This document shows positions 26,902 through 35,203 of a stretch of 52,128 nucleotides of DNA, piece by piece; the stretch's first letter is position 1, and each line of letters begins with the position of its first letter. The position numbers and the translations under genes were made by a program. The notes beneath the pieces were generated by a model. That model was not told the origin of the DNA. It made no database searches and saw only the letters and a program-made list of their open reading frames with translations. Origin of the DNA: an uncultured Eubacteriales bacterium (lineage in GTDB: Bacteria > Bacillota > Clostridia > Oscillospirales > CAG-272); contig CASGAQ010000008.1 of assembly GCA_949299535.1 (NCBI GenBank), positions 1 through 52,128 on the forward strand, read 5' to 3'.

Positions 26902-27114
26902 ATGATGCCGTTAACGCTGGCTGAAACAGGAGAGGAAAACATAATAAAAAAAATAGGTGGAAGTCAAGAGGTTAAAAAACATTTAGAAAATCTTGGCTTT
27001 GTCGTCGGCGGAACTGTAACCATTATAAATACAATATCCGGCAATCTTATTGTAAACGTAAAAGATGCCCGCGTGGCTATAAGCCGCGAAATGGCGCAAA
27101 AAATAATGATCTGA
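26902..27114 (+). CDS. feoA: FeoA-domain protein (first copy)
   Basis: 70 residues, an SH3-like FeoA domain that assists the FeoB transporter. The pattern is visible: EENIIKKIGGSQEVKKHLENL, then GFVVGGTVTIINTISGN and a final VAISREMAQKIM. In typical FeoA the second turn carries LG(F/L)xxG, here LGFVVGG. ATG 26902 and ATG 26905 are both possible; AGAGGTGG precedes them. It is the first gene of an operon with a second feoA 18 nt further on. Confidence 0.88.
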   Translation: MMPLTLAETGEENIIKKIGGSQEVKKHLENLGFVVGGTVTIINTISGNLIVNVKDARVAISREMAQKIMI

Positions 27115-27132
27115 AAAAAGGAGGTATAGTCA

Positions 27133-27357
27133 ATGAGCACTCTCAAAGATGCGAAAATAGGTTCTACTGTAAAAGTTGTAAAACTTAACGGGGAAGGAGC
27201 CATAAAACGCAGAATCATGGATATGGGTATAACTCGCGGAGTTGAAATATACATTCGTAAAGTTGCTCCTCTGGGAGACCCCATAGAGATAACTGTGCGC
27301 GGTTATGAGCTTTCTCTGCGTAAAGCGGACGCTGAAATGATCGAGATCGAAGGCTGA
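27133..27357 (+). CDS. feoA: FeoA-domain protein (second copy)
   Basis: 74 residues, again an SH3-like FeoA domain: GSTVKVVKLNGEGAIKRRIM, then the signature MDMGITRGVEIYIRKVAPLG and DPIEITVRGYELSLRKADA, which is closer to the canonical FeoA than the first copy. GGAGG precedes the ATG. Tandem FeoA proteins ahead of FeoB are common in Clostridia and may form a heteromeric cytoplasmic complex with FeoB. Confidence 0.92.
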   Translation: MSTLKDAKIGSTVKVVKLNGEGAIKRRIMDMGITRGVEIYIRKVAPLGDPIEITVRGYELSLRKADAEMIEIEG

Positions 27358-27441
27358 TTTAATTTTGTAAATCAAAAGCGAAATTATTTATTGTCAGAAC
27401 AGTAGGTCGGTAAAATCCGATCTCAAAGAAAGGAACTATTT

Positions 27442-29937
27442 ATGAATATCAGAATTGCCCTTGCGGGAAACCCGAACTGTGGTAAGACTACGCTTTTTAA
27501 TGCCTTGACCGGTTCCAATCAGTTCGTCGGAAACTGGCCCGGAGTTACTGTTGAGAAAAAGGAAGGTAAACTTAAAAAGCATGAAGGAGTGACAGTTACC
27601 GACCTGCCGGGGATTTATTCGCTTTCCCCATACACGCTTGAGGAAGTTGTCGCAAGAAATTATCTTATAGACGAACGTCCCGATGTTATACTGAATATTA
27701 TCGATGGTACGAATTTGGAAAGAAATCTATATCTTACGACACAGCTTACGGAGATTGGTATACCTGTTGTTATAGCTATCAACATGATGGATATAGTACG
27801 CAAAAACGGGGATAAGATAAATACAAATCAGCTTTCGCATGAACTTGGTTGTAAGATAATTGAAATATCTGCTCTTAAGGGCGACGGTATCATGGACGCT
27901 GCCGAAGAAGCGATAAAAATCGCAGAATCGGGAAAAACATTGCCTATGCACACTTTTTCAGGTCCCGTGGAGCATACTATCGCTCACATAGAAGAAGCCG
28001 CAGTTCACGGACTTCCTGAAGAACAACAGAGATGGTATGCAATAAAGATATTTGAGCGCGATCAAAAAGTATTGGAAAAACTAAACATTCCCGAAGATGT
28101 TATGGTACATATCGAGAAAGATATTGCCGCCGCAGAGAAAGAGCTTGACGACGACGCGGAAAGCATAATAACAAACGAACGATACATATATATAGCGGGA
28201 CTTATGAAAAACTGCTATAAGAAGAAAAGTACCGGCAAATTGTCTACATCCGATAAGATAGATAAGGTTGTAACGAATCGTTTTGCAGCACTGCCCATAT
28301 TTGCGCTTATCATGTTCTTTGTTTATTTTATTTCCGTAACGACTGTCGGCACTTGGGTGACGGATTTTACAAATGACGGTCTTTTCGGAGACGGTTTCCA
28401 TCTTTTCGGTATAGGACAAAATGCATATGAAGAAAAACTTGAAGAATTTGACGGTTCGGCTCAAATCATAAACGGTTTCTTTGAGTATGCCGACACAAAA
28501 GGTCTGGATACTGAAGATATCAAATCGGCTTTAGATACAGAAGCTGATGATTTTGATGCAAATGCTGCAAAGCAAGCTCTTGATTCTTTTGCGGCTATGT
28601 TCGAAGACAGAGAAAAGGCTTCGTACATTATTTATGATGAAGAAACGATGGCAGACACCACCGTGGTTTCAACAAAAGAAGATCTGATATCAGCAATCGA
28701 AATATATGCTTCATATGGAGCAGTTTCTCCTGATCCCGCAGATCACGGTGTTTGGGTTCCCGGCATACCTGTGCTTGTGGAACAGGGACTTGACGCTGTG
28801 AACTGTGCCGACTGGCTTAAAGGTCTTATTCTGGACGGTATAATCGCGGGTGTCGGTGGTGTACTCGGATTTGTTCCCCAGATACTTGTACTTTTTATCT
28901 TTCTTGCTTTTCTTGAAGCTTGCGGTTATATGTCAAGAATTGCTTTCGTACTTGACAGAATATTCCGCAAATTCGGGCTTTCCGGAAAATCCTTTATACC
29001 CATGCTTATCGGCACTGGTTGCGGTGTTCCAGGAGTTATGGCGAGCAGAACCATTGAAAATGAGCGCGACCGTCGAATGACAATAATGACAACGACATTT
29101 ATTCCTTGCGGAGCGAAGATACCCTTTATCGCCATGATCGCAAACGCTATTTTCGGTCGCGCATGGTGGGTGGCTCCTTCAGCTTATTTCATAGGAATGT
29201 TTGCTATAATAGTTTCCGGTATCATGCTTAAAAAGACAAAGCCTTTTGCCGGAGAACCTGCGCCCTTTGTTATGGAGCTTCCCGCATATCACTGGCCCAC
29301 ATTTTCCAACGTAATGCGTTCTATGTGGGAGCGCGGCTGGTCCTTTATCAAAAAAGCGGGAACGATAATTCTTCTTTCCACAATAGTTATTTGGTTCACA
29401 ACTTATTTTGGATTTGTAGACGGCACATTCCGTATGCTTTCCGAATCAGAAGTAGAACACAGTATACTGGCTGCTATCGGCGGCGCCATTGCTTGGATAT
29501 TTAAGCCGCTTGGCTTCGGAACTTGGCAGGCGGCGGTGGCTTCGATCACTGGTCTTGTTGCAAAGGAAAATATTGTCGGCACGCTTAGTATCGTTTACGG
29601 AACAGCAGGAACTACTGTATACTCTGCGATTGCAAGTGCTTTTACCACGGTAGGCGGATACGCTTTCCTTGTGTTCAACCTTCTCTGCGCTCCTTGTTTT
29701 GCTGCTATGGGCGCCATAAAACGTGAAATGAATAATGGTAAATGGACATTATTTGCCATATCATATCAATGCATATTTGCATATGCAGTTGCCCTTATCA
29801 TAAATCAGATCGGAAGCGCGTTTACAGGTCAGGCAAATATAATAGGAATCATAATCTCGGTTCTTTTGATAGCTTTAATGATATATATGCTCGTAAGACC
29901 TTATAAAGATTCGACCAAAATAAAGGCAAAATCATAA
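27442..29937 (+). CDS. feoB: ferrous iron transporter FeoB
   Basis: 831 residues. N-terminal G domain: GNPNCGKTTLFN (9-20), DLPGIYSLSPYT (about 54) and INMMD (G4, about 113). Then the transmembrane core: first helices from about 283, VGGVLGFVPQILVLFIFLAF (about 470), LLEACGYMSR-type and SGKSFIPMLIGTGCGVPGVM gate motifs, and CGAKIPFIA. Canonical FeoB is about 650-750 residues. Here an acidic extra segment of some 135 residues (about 320-455, rich in Asp and Glu) sits between the first and second gate helices on the predicted outer side. It imports Fe2+ under anaerobic conditions. The ribosome site is AAAGGA, and a small hairpin (27405-27424) precedes it. Confidence 0.95.
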   Translation: MNIRIALAGNPNCGKTTLFNALTGSNQFVGNWPGVTVEKKEGKLKKHEGVTVTDLPGIYSLSPYTLEEVVARNYLIDERPDVILNIIDGTNLERNLYLTTQLTEIGIPVVIAINMMDIVRKNGDKINTNQLSHELGCKIIEISALKGDGIMDAAEEAIKIAESGKTLPMHTFSGPVEHTIAHIEEAAVHGLPEEQQRWYAIKIFERDQKVLEKLNIPEDVMVHIEKDIAAAEKELDDDAESIITNERYIYIAGLMKNCYKKKSTGKLSTSDKIDKVVTNRFAALPIFALIMFFVYFISVTTVGTWVTDFTNDGLFGDGFHLFGIGQNAYEEKLEEFDGSAQIINGFFEYADTKGLDTEDIKSALDTEADDFDANAAKQALDSFAAMFEDREKASYIIYDEETMADTTVVSTKEDLISAIEIYASYGAVSPDPADHGVWVPGIPVLVEQGLDAVNCADWLKGLILDGIIAGVGGVLGFVPQILVLFIFLAFLEACGYMSRIAFVLDRIFRKFGLSGKSFIPMLIGTGCGVPGVMASRTIENERDRRMTIMTTTFIPCGAKIPFIAMIANAIFGRAWWVAPSAYFIGMFAIIVSGIMLKKTKPFAGEPAPFVMELPAYHWPTFSNVMRSMWERGWSFIKKAGTIILLSTIVIWFTTYFGFVDGTFRMLSESEVEHSILAAIGGAIAWIFKPLGFGTWQAAVASITGLVAKENIVGTLSIVYGTAGTTVYSAIASAFTTVGGYAFLVFNLLCAPCFAAMGAIKREMNNGKWTLFAISYQCIFAYAVALIINQIGSAFTGQANIIGIIISVLLIALMIYMLVRPYKDSTKIKAKS

Positions 29938-29955
29938 CTTTAACGGAGAAAACCG

Positions 29956-30144
29956 ATGGTAGCTTGGTTACAGAACAATGTTGCAACATTGATAATAAGT
30001 GCTGTCATTATCGTGATAGTATGCGCCGTTATTCTGGGTATGGTCAAAAACAAGAAGAAAGGCAGAACTTCATGCGGCTGCGGCTGTGCCGGCTGCGCTA
30101 TGAACGGAGCTTGTCACGGTAACGATAACGACAAGAAAAAATAA
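29956..30144 (+). CDS. FeoB-associated Cys-rich membrane protein
   Basis: 62 residues: one N-terminal membrane helix (about 10-32, LIISAVIIVIVCAVILGMV), a Lys-rich stretch, then SCGCGCAGCAMNGACHG with five Cys and one His, and a charged tail. This is the small FeoB-associated protein of Firmicutes feo operons, thought to help metal handling at the membrane. It starts 18 nt after feoB with CGGAG as ribosome site. The IS256 remnant begins about 20 nt after its stop, and no terminator is visible between them. Confidence 0.85.
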   Translation: MVAWLQNNVATLIISAVIIVIVCAVILGMVKNKKKGRTSCGCGCAGCAMNGACHGNDNDKKK

Positions 30145-30160
30145 TGCTAAAGAAGAGAAT

Positions 30161-30360
30161 GGCAATCCCGAATTTTGTGTAGACTCTAAAAAGAGAAGTA
30201 AAACAGTTAAAAATTTCATTCGGCGGCAACGGAGAAATCCGTTATACGCTAGGCAAATTATATGGATAATTGTGCCATCTGCCTGTCCATTTTTCAGGAT
30301 ATCCATCATCGACAAATATATTATTTTGAACAGGCTGTCATCGGTTGGAAATTTTTTGCA
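30161..30360 (-). mobile_element. IS256-family element remnant: right end with transposase C-terminus (frameshifted)
   Basis: Read on the minus strand, the sequence encodes FPTDDSLFKIIYLSMMDI, the C-terminal signature of IS256-family transposases. One base is missing in an A-run (T-run on the plus strand at 30290-30294), and KWTGR continues in another frame before a stop. The terminal inverted repeat lies at about 30161-30186, with core ATCCCGAATTTTGTGTAG. It matches, in inverted orientation, the end at 35149-35170. The body of the transposase is absent. No target duplication is recognisable. Confidence 0.75.
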
Positions 30361-30396
30361 TTGAAAATGTGAGATAGTGAAAAACTCAGGCTATTT

Positions 30397-31285
30397 TCAA
30401 GTGATGTTTTTAAAAAATTCTGTTGTGATCTGTATAAAACGCTTCAGAACTTTGTTTCCGGCATATGAATCGTAAAATATGCCGTATGAGATTTTCGGTG
30501 CGTCAGTGATTTTGACGGTTGAAATTACAGATGTTTTAGGTACAAACAATTACGGAACAAGAGCAGCACCCAGACCGGCAGAAGCCAGTATAAATGTAGA
30601 TGCAGCAGAAGTGCAAACATGAATATCTGCGGTATCCTTATCTAAAGCAAGTTGTATTTGCAGTTTTGCTATGTCGGCAGAAAGAGCAAACGGATCGCTG
30701 AATATCAAGTTTTCCTTTTTAAGTCTGTCTAAAATGATCTCTTTTTCCTGAGCCAAAGGATCGTCGCTACGGCAGATTCCTACAAGTGAGCTCAGAGCCA
30801 ATTCGTGGTATTTCGGCTTATCTTGTGATTTGCCGATTTCTTTTGTTCCGAAAAAAATATCGACGCCGCCTGTTTTAAGCATATGGAATAATTGCTCATG
30901 AGGAACGATATGAAGTTTAGGATGAAGATTTGGAAATTCTTTTGAGAGTATATTCAATATCTCTGCGAGAGAATCAAACTGTGCATAATTGCTAAGACCT
31001 ATCGAAATGGTGTCTGTTTTTCTCTCGGCGGAATCACTGAATCTCTTTTTTGCTTGTTCGGCAATACCTACCATATTCTTTGCGTCGCTTATAAATGATC
31101 TGCCTTCGGGGGTAAGTTCTACTATGCGGGAGTTACGTCTGAAAAGTTTTACGTTGAGTTCATCTTCCAAAGATTTTATTTGATGAGTTATGGTTGGCTG
31201 TGTGACGTTTAGATTTGAGGCTGCGCGTGCAAAGCTGAGAGTATTTGCGACCGATAAAAAGCATGTAAGCTGAAAAGTTTTCTCA
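30397..31285 (-). pseudogene. LysR-family transcriptional regulator, broken at both ends
   Basis: Minus-strand frame with the LysR helix-turn-helix ([20 protein letters not shown], then [15 protein letters not shown] and [16 protein letters not shown]), the hinge and an effector-binding domain ([23 protein letters not shown]). The frame stops at TAA 30550-30552 after GLGAALVP, yet the next 50 codons continue in the same frame (LFVPKTSVISTVKITDAPK and on) to a second stop at 30397. That is a nonsense mutation near the usual C-terminus. The 5' end has no start codon: directly before EKTFQLTCF the sequence turns into the antisense of ftsH. Its regulatory target is unknown. Confidence 0.8.
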
Positions 31286-32344
31286 ATGTCAGGCTCGGAA
31301 TTTGTGGAAATGTTTGTGGGCATGGGCGCTGCAAAGGTGCGCGACCTCTTCAAGCAGGCTAAGGAAAAGGCGCCGTGTATTGTGTTTATAGATGAGATAG
31401 ACGCTATCGGACAAAAACGCAGCAACGGCAAATACGGCGGCAACGATGAGCGCGAGCAGACCTTAAATCAGCTTCTTACCGAAATGGACGGCTTTGAGGA
31501 GAACAGCGGCGTTATTCTGCTTGCCGCGACCAACCGTCCTGAGTCACTGGATCCTGCGCTTACCCGTCCCGGTCGTTTTGACCGACGTGTACCCGTCGAA
31601 CTTCCCGACCTTAAAGGGCGCGAGGCGATACTTAAGGTTCACGCAAAGAAAATCAAGGTTGCTCCCGATGTAGATTTCGGCAAAATCGCCCGTATGGCTT
31701 CGGGCGCTTCGGGTGCGGAACTCGCAAACATCATAAACGAGGCGGCGCTCCGCGCGGTACGTGATAACCGAAAAGCGGTGAATCAGGCAGATTTAGAGGA
31801 AAGTATAGAAATAGTCATTGCAGGATATCAGAAAAAGAACGCCATTTTGACCGACAAGGAAAAGATGATCGTAGCATATCACGAAATCGGTCACGCTCTT
31901 GTGGCAGCTATGCAAAAACACTCGGCGCCTGTTCAGAAAATTACCATTGTACCCCGCACCTCCGGCGCTTTGGGATATACCATGCAGGTTGCGGCAGAGG
32001 AAATTGCCGTCGGCTCAATAACCACCGGCGCTTCCAACGATATTGAGCAGGCGACAAAAATTTCCCGCGCAATGATTACCCGTTACGGTATGAGCGAGGA
32101 TTTTGATATGGTAGCTATGGAAACGGTATCAAATCAGTATTTGGGAGGCGACACCTCATTGGCTTGCTCTGCCGAGACACAGACTCAGATCGACAAGCAA
32201 GTTGTGGCTCTTGTAAAGAAACAGCATGAAAAAGCGCTGAATATTTTAAAAGAAAACCGTGCTAAACTTGACGAACTGGCAAAGTACCTTTATGAAAAAG
32301 AAACAATTACCGGAGAAGAGTTTATGAATATTCTTAACAGATAA
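31276..32344 (+). pseudogene. 5'-truncated ftsH (ATP-dependent zinc metalloprotease fragment)
   Basis: About 352 residues aligning with the C-terminal half of Fts[21 protein letters not shown], Walker [13 protein letters not shown], second region of homology [20 protein letters not shown], and the protease motif YHEIGHALV (HEIGH, about residue 199), ending normally. The two N-terminal membrane helices and the Walker A loop are missing. The apparent ATG 31286 is an internal codon where FtsH normally has Ile. Without Walker A it cannot hydrolyse ATP. It abuts the broken LysR gene at 31276-31288. It is visibly richer in G+C than its neighbours, which suggests an outside origin. Confidence 0.88.
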
Positions 32345-32397
32345 CAGGGCGTTATTATTAAGATGTTCCTATCACGATAAAAAAGGAGAATTAGCTA

Positions 32398-32844
32398 ATG
32401 GGCACTTTAAAAAAATTAAAACTGAAGATGAAATTAGATAAGGATTTCCGTAAAACGCTGTTGCGCGGAACCCGTAATGAAATTTTGGTCGATATCGACG
32501 GTGACAAAGATGCGGACGTTGCCTTGATTGATACCACAGGTGACGGTAATATTGATACTGTGGCCGTTGATTTGACCGGTGACGGAGAATTCAATCTTTA
32601 TTTTAGCGATATTGATGGAAACGGCATTCCGGATATGATGTTATATGACGAAGATGGAGACGGAAGAGCTGAAATAATGGCTGTCGGAAAAGAAATAGAA
32701 GAAGAAATTCGTGCTGCCGCCAACGCAATACTGACAATGTTGGAAGCAGAGGAGTATATCGCCAAAGACCTTGAAGAATCACTTGACAGGCTAGACAAGG
32801 ATGTACGCGTAGCCAGAAAAGCATTGAAGAAAAGAAGCCGATAA
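32398..32844 (+). CDS. uncharacterised protein with tandem calcium-loop repeats and C-terminal coiled coil
   Basis: 148 residues, no signal peptide, no membrane helix. Residues about 31-95 hold five tandem 13-15-residue units of the DxDGDxxxD type: DIDGDKDADVALID, DTTGDGNIDTVAVD, DLTGDGEFNLYFSD, DIDGNGIPDMMLYD, DEDGDGRAEIMAVG. These resemble EF-hand or thrombospondin type-3 calcium loops with alternating hydrophobic strands. The basic N-terminus (KKLKLKMKLDKDFRKTLLRG) and the acidic then basic helical tail (about 97-148) look like a coiled coil. AAAAGGAG precedes the ATG. It lies 53 nt after the ftsH fragment and is followed by a terminator. I do not recognise the family. Such repeats are usually extracellular, so a cytoplasmic form is unusual. 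Confidence 0.7.
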   Translation: MGTLKKLKLKMKLDKDFRKTLLRGTRNEILVDIDGDKDADVALIDTTGDGNIDTVAVDLTGDGEFNLYFSDIDGNGIPDMMLYDEDGDGRAEIMAVGKEIEEEIRAAANAILTMLEAEEYIAKDLEESLDRLDKDVRVARKALKKRSR

Positions 32845-32863
32845 AAAACAACAATGGATAAGC

Positions 32864-32908
32864 AAACCGCCGCAGGTCGTTTTCAGCAACCGGATATGCG
32901 GCGGTTTT
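32864..32908 (+). terminator. Rho-independent terminator after the repeat protein
   Basis: AAACCGCCGCA pairs with TGCGGCGGTTT across a 22-nt loop; the following T-run is short. Confidence 0.7.
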
Positions 32909-33191
32909 CAAGCCGAGTGCATTATGATACATTAAAGCTTCAAGCGAATATTCGACTTCTGTAAGGATAACAATATACACTTCTATCTGTGGGATTATAT
33001 GAGCTTTCGTAATTTTCTTTTCGAAAAAGGTTATATGATGTTTTGAAGGCTTATTCGGCTATCCCGTTTGTATCTCCTTGGCGGCGAAACATATCAGAAA
33101 ACGAGCTGAACAGTACAATAAAGGTGTGGCTTTGGCAAAGGAGTATGAGAATAAAGGACAGGTTTGGAAATAAATACATCGAGGTATTAAC
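32909..33191 (+). other. gene debris between repeat protein and GH127
   Basis: No intact gene is seen. One frame reads NNIHFYLWDYMSFRNFLFEK before a stop near 33050. Another, ending about 33171, reads KHIRKRAEQYNKGVALAKEY then ENKGQVWK. It vaguely recalls the C-terminal part of patatin-like phospholipases, but I cannot support a family. These look like decayed ends of genes brought in with the mosaic. Confidence 0.4.
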
Positions 33192-35021
33192 ATGAACAGA
33201 CACAATTACACCATCACCCCCGAAGGCTGGCTTCTGGAATTTTTACAAACGCAAAAATCAGGATTGACCGGGCACATGGACAAAGCAGGGCCTCCCTTCA
33301 ACGAAACTTTCTGGGGAGCAAAAAAACCCCCTGTTTATAAAGGAACTTTCTGGTGGCCTTTTGAACAAACAGCATATCATATAGACGGAATGACAAGAAC
33401 AGCCGTCTTGCTGAAAGATAAGGAACTCTTATCCAAAGCGGAAAACATTATCTATTCCGTAATAGATAATCCCGATACAGACGGCTACCTTGGTCCGAAA
33501 GAACTTAAAACCATTGTTGATTCCAATACAAGGTGGGCACACGTGGTATTTTTCCGCGCATGCTTGGCGCTTTACGAATACAATCACGACGAAAAAATAT
33601 TGAGCGCCATGACAAAGCATTATCTCGGATCCATCTGCGATTACAGCCTGATACGCAACGTTTTCAATGTTGAAATCATGCTGGAACTGCACCGTCGCAA
33701 CAAAGAAAAAAAATTACTCGATATAGCTGTCAATGCTTACGAACAAGGATATAACAATGAAATCACAAAAACGCTTGACAAGGTTTCATCAAAGGCGAAT
33801 ATACACGGCGTGACATACAATGAATACGCAAAGCTCGGTGCACTTCTCTACAGAGAGACAGGAGAGAAGAAATACCTTCGCGACAGTATACGCGCATATG
33901 AAAAGATGAAGAAAAAATATCTGCTCCCGGGCGGCTGCAATTCCTCCTCTGAGTATATGGACAACAACAGATACGACGAAGTATACGAGCTTTGCGATAT
34001 TTCCGATATGACATGGTCTCTCCATTATCTTGCGGAAATCACCGATGAAATATCATATTCCGATATGATCGAAACATGCATCTTCAATGCAGGCATTGGC
34101 TCCGTCACGGAAGATTTCCGTGCGCTTCAATATTTTTCCTGTGCAAATCAGCTGATTTTTAACGAAAAATCCTCTCACTGCCGTTTTGACATGGGAGGTA
34201 AAGCCATGACCTACGCTCCCATGCCTTTTACCGCTTGCTGTCCGGGAAACATGAACCGTTTCATGCCGAATTATATTATGAGCCTTTGGTCAAATGAAGA
34301 TGATGTTTTGACCGCCCGAATGTACGGTCCGTCCCGCTGGGAAGGCGATATTCGAGGGAATTTTGTTTCCGTCGAGGAAAAAACTACATATCCTTTCGAT
34401 CTTTCGGCAGAGTTTTCTGTTCGAACACAGATTCCGTTTACTTTACGCCTGCGTATACCTTCATGGTGCACAAATATCAGAATAGACGGTGCAGAGTATT
34501 CTGTAAAAAAAGGTTTTGCTGTGATTAAAATCAATCAAAGCACAACGATATCCGTTTCAATGGACGCAGATATCCTGCAAAAAGAAAATCACGGAGGCGT
34601 CTATTTTACACGCGGTCCATTGGTATATACACTCGGCATGAAAGGCAAGAGAGAAACCTTTGGCGATCCGGATTTTCCCGTTTACCGCATTGAGCCGGAC
34701 CGAAAATGGAATTATGCCGTTTCCAAAAACGCGGAACCGACTTATGCAAAAGGGACGGATACCGTCTGGAGTACAGACAAAAATCTTCCTTCTGTCACAG
34801 TGCAAGCAAGAGAAGTGAAAAATTGGAAGTTCAGAACAAAAAAGAAACTTAAATATGTCAACTGGAAATATGAATCTGCCGAAAAAACCGGAAGTTGGGT
34901 TTTAACGCCGAAACTTCCACGCATGGACCGTTGTGAACTCGGAGAGGAAAATGTTTCCGTAAAGCTTGTGCCTTACGGAGCTGCCAAAGTGCGTATGACG
35001 GTTTTGCCGAAAATAAAATAA
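33192..35021 (+). CDS. GH127-type beta-L-arabinofuranosidase-like protein (DUF1680)
   Basis: 609 residues, no signal peptide, hence intracellular. (alpha/alpha)6 barrel in the first 370 residues followed by beta-sandwich domains. The four zinc/catalytic positions known from HypBA1 are conserved in pattern: Glu266 and Cys268 in YELCDISDM, and Cys349-Cys350 in TACCPGN, the first being the nucleophile equivalent. It would release L-arabinofuranose or a related sugar from short oligosaccharides; the substrate is not readable. The ribosome site (GAGG) is ordinary. It is the only clearly intact catalytic gene between the two IS256 ends, so it may be the cargo that was gained. Confidence 0.82.
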   Translation: MNRHNYTITPEGWLLEFLQTQKSGLTGHMDKAGPPFNETFWGAKKPPVYKGTFWWPFEQTAYHIDGMTRTAVLLKDKELLSKAENIIYSVIDNPDTDGYLGPKELKTIVDSNTRWAHVVFFRACLALYEYNHDEKILSAMTKHYLGSICDYSLIRNVFNVEIMLELHRRNKEKKLLDIAVNAYEQGYNNEITKTLDKVSSKANIHGVTYNEYAKLGALLYRETGEKKYLRDSIRAYEKMKKKYLLPGGCNSSSEYMDNNRYDEVYELCDISDMTWSLHYLAEITDEISYSDMIETCIFNAGIGSVTEDFRALQYFSCANQLIFNEKSSHCRFDMGGKAMTYAPMPFTACCPGNMNRFMPNYIMSLWSNEDDVLTARMYGPSRWEGDIRGNFVSVEEKTTYPFDLSAEFSVRTQIPFTLRLRIPSWCTNIRIDGAEYSVKKGFAVIKINQSTTISVSMDADILQKENHGGVYFTRGPLVYTLGMKGKRETFGDPDFPVYRIEPDRKWNYAVSKNAEPTYAKGTDTVWSTDKNLPSVTVQAREVKNWKFRTKKKLKYVNWKYESAEKTGSWVLTPKLPRMDRCELGEENVSVKLVPYGAAKVRMTVLPKIK

Positions 35022-35044
35022 AAAAGAGCTTTGAAGTTTTTAAT

Positions 35045-35172
35045 TTCTTTGATTTTTGCTTTTCTTTCGATTTCTTCCGGAGTTCTATTCTTTCTTGAAA
35101 TATTTTTTACCTCCAAAGTGTTAGTTACATTTTACTACACTTTGGAGGTTTACACAAGATTTGGGATAATAT
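35045..35172 (-). mobile_element. IS256-family element remnant: left end with transposase N-terminus (start codon lost)
   Basis: On the minus strand the order is inverted repeat (about 35170-35149, core ATCCCAAATCTTGTGTAAAC), a leader, GGAGG, then the frame SRKNRTPEEIERKAKIKE, the standard N-terminus of IS256-family transposases in Firmicutes. The expected ATG is ATT (35101-35099), and homology ends near 35045, about 20 codons in. It faces the right-end remnant at 30161-30360, and the element's body has been replaced by the 4.7 kb between them. Confidence 0.78.
35111..35149 (-). promoter_or_regulatory. hairpin hiding the transposase ribosome site
   Basis: ACCTCCAAAGTGT and ACACTTTGGAGGT form a 13-bp stem that contains the GGAGG of the IS256 transposase remnant. 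Such foldback hairpins in other insertion sequences block transposase translation from read-through transcripts. Confidence 0.55.
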
Positions 35173-35173
35173 T

Positions 35174-35203
35174 AAAAGAGGTGTGTTGATACACACCTCT
35201 TTT
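35174..35203 (-). terminator. Rho-independent terminator of sigG
   Basis: AAAAGAGGTGTGT and ACACACCTCTTTT form a 13-bp stem with a four-base loop next to the sigG stop codon; on the minus strand TTTTAATATT follows. The IS256 left end begins at its outer edge. Confidence 0.85.

Noticed and set aside
30150..35185. Target-site duplication around the IS256 ends
   Set aside because: The 8-9 bases outside both inverted repeats do not match, so no duplication is claimed.
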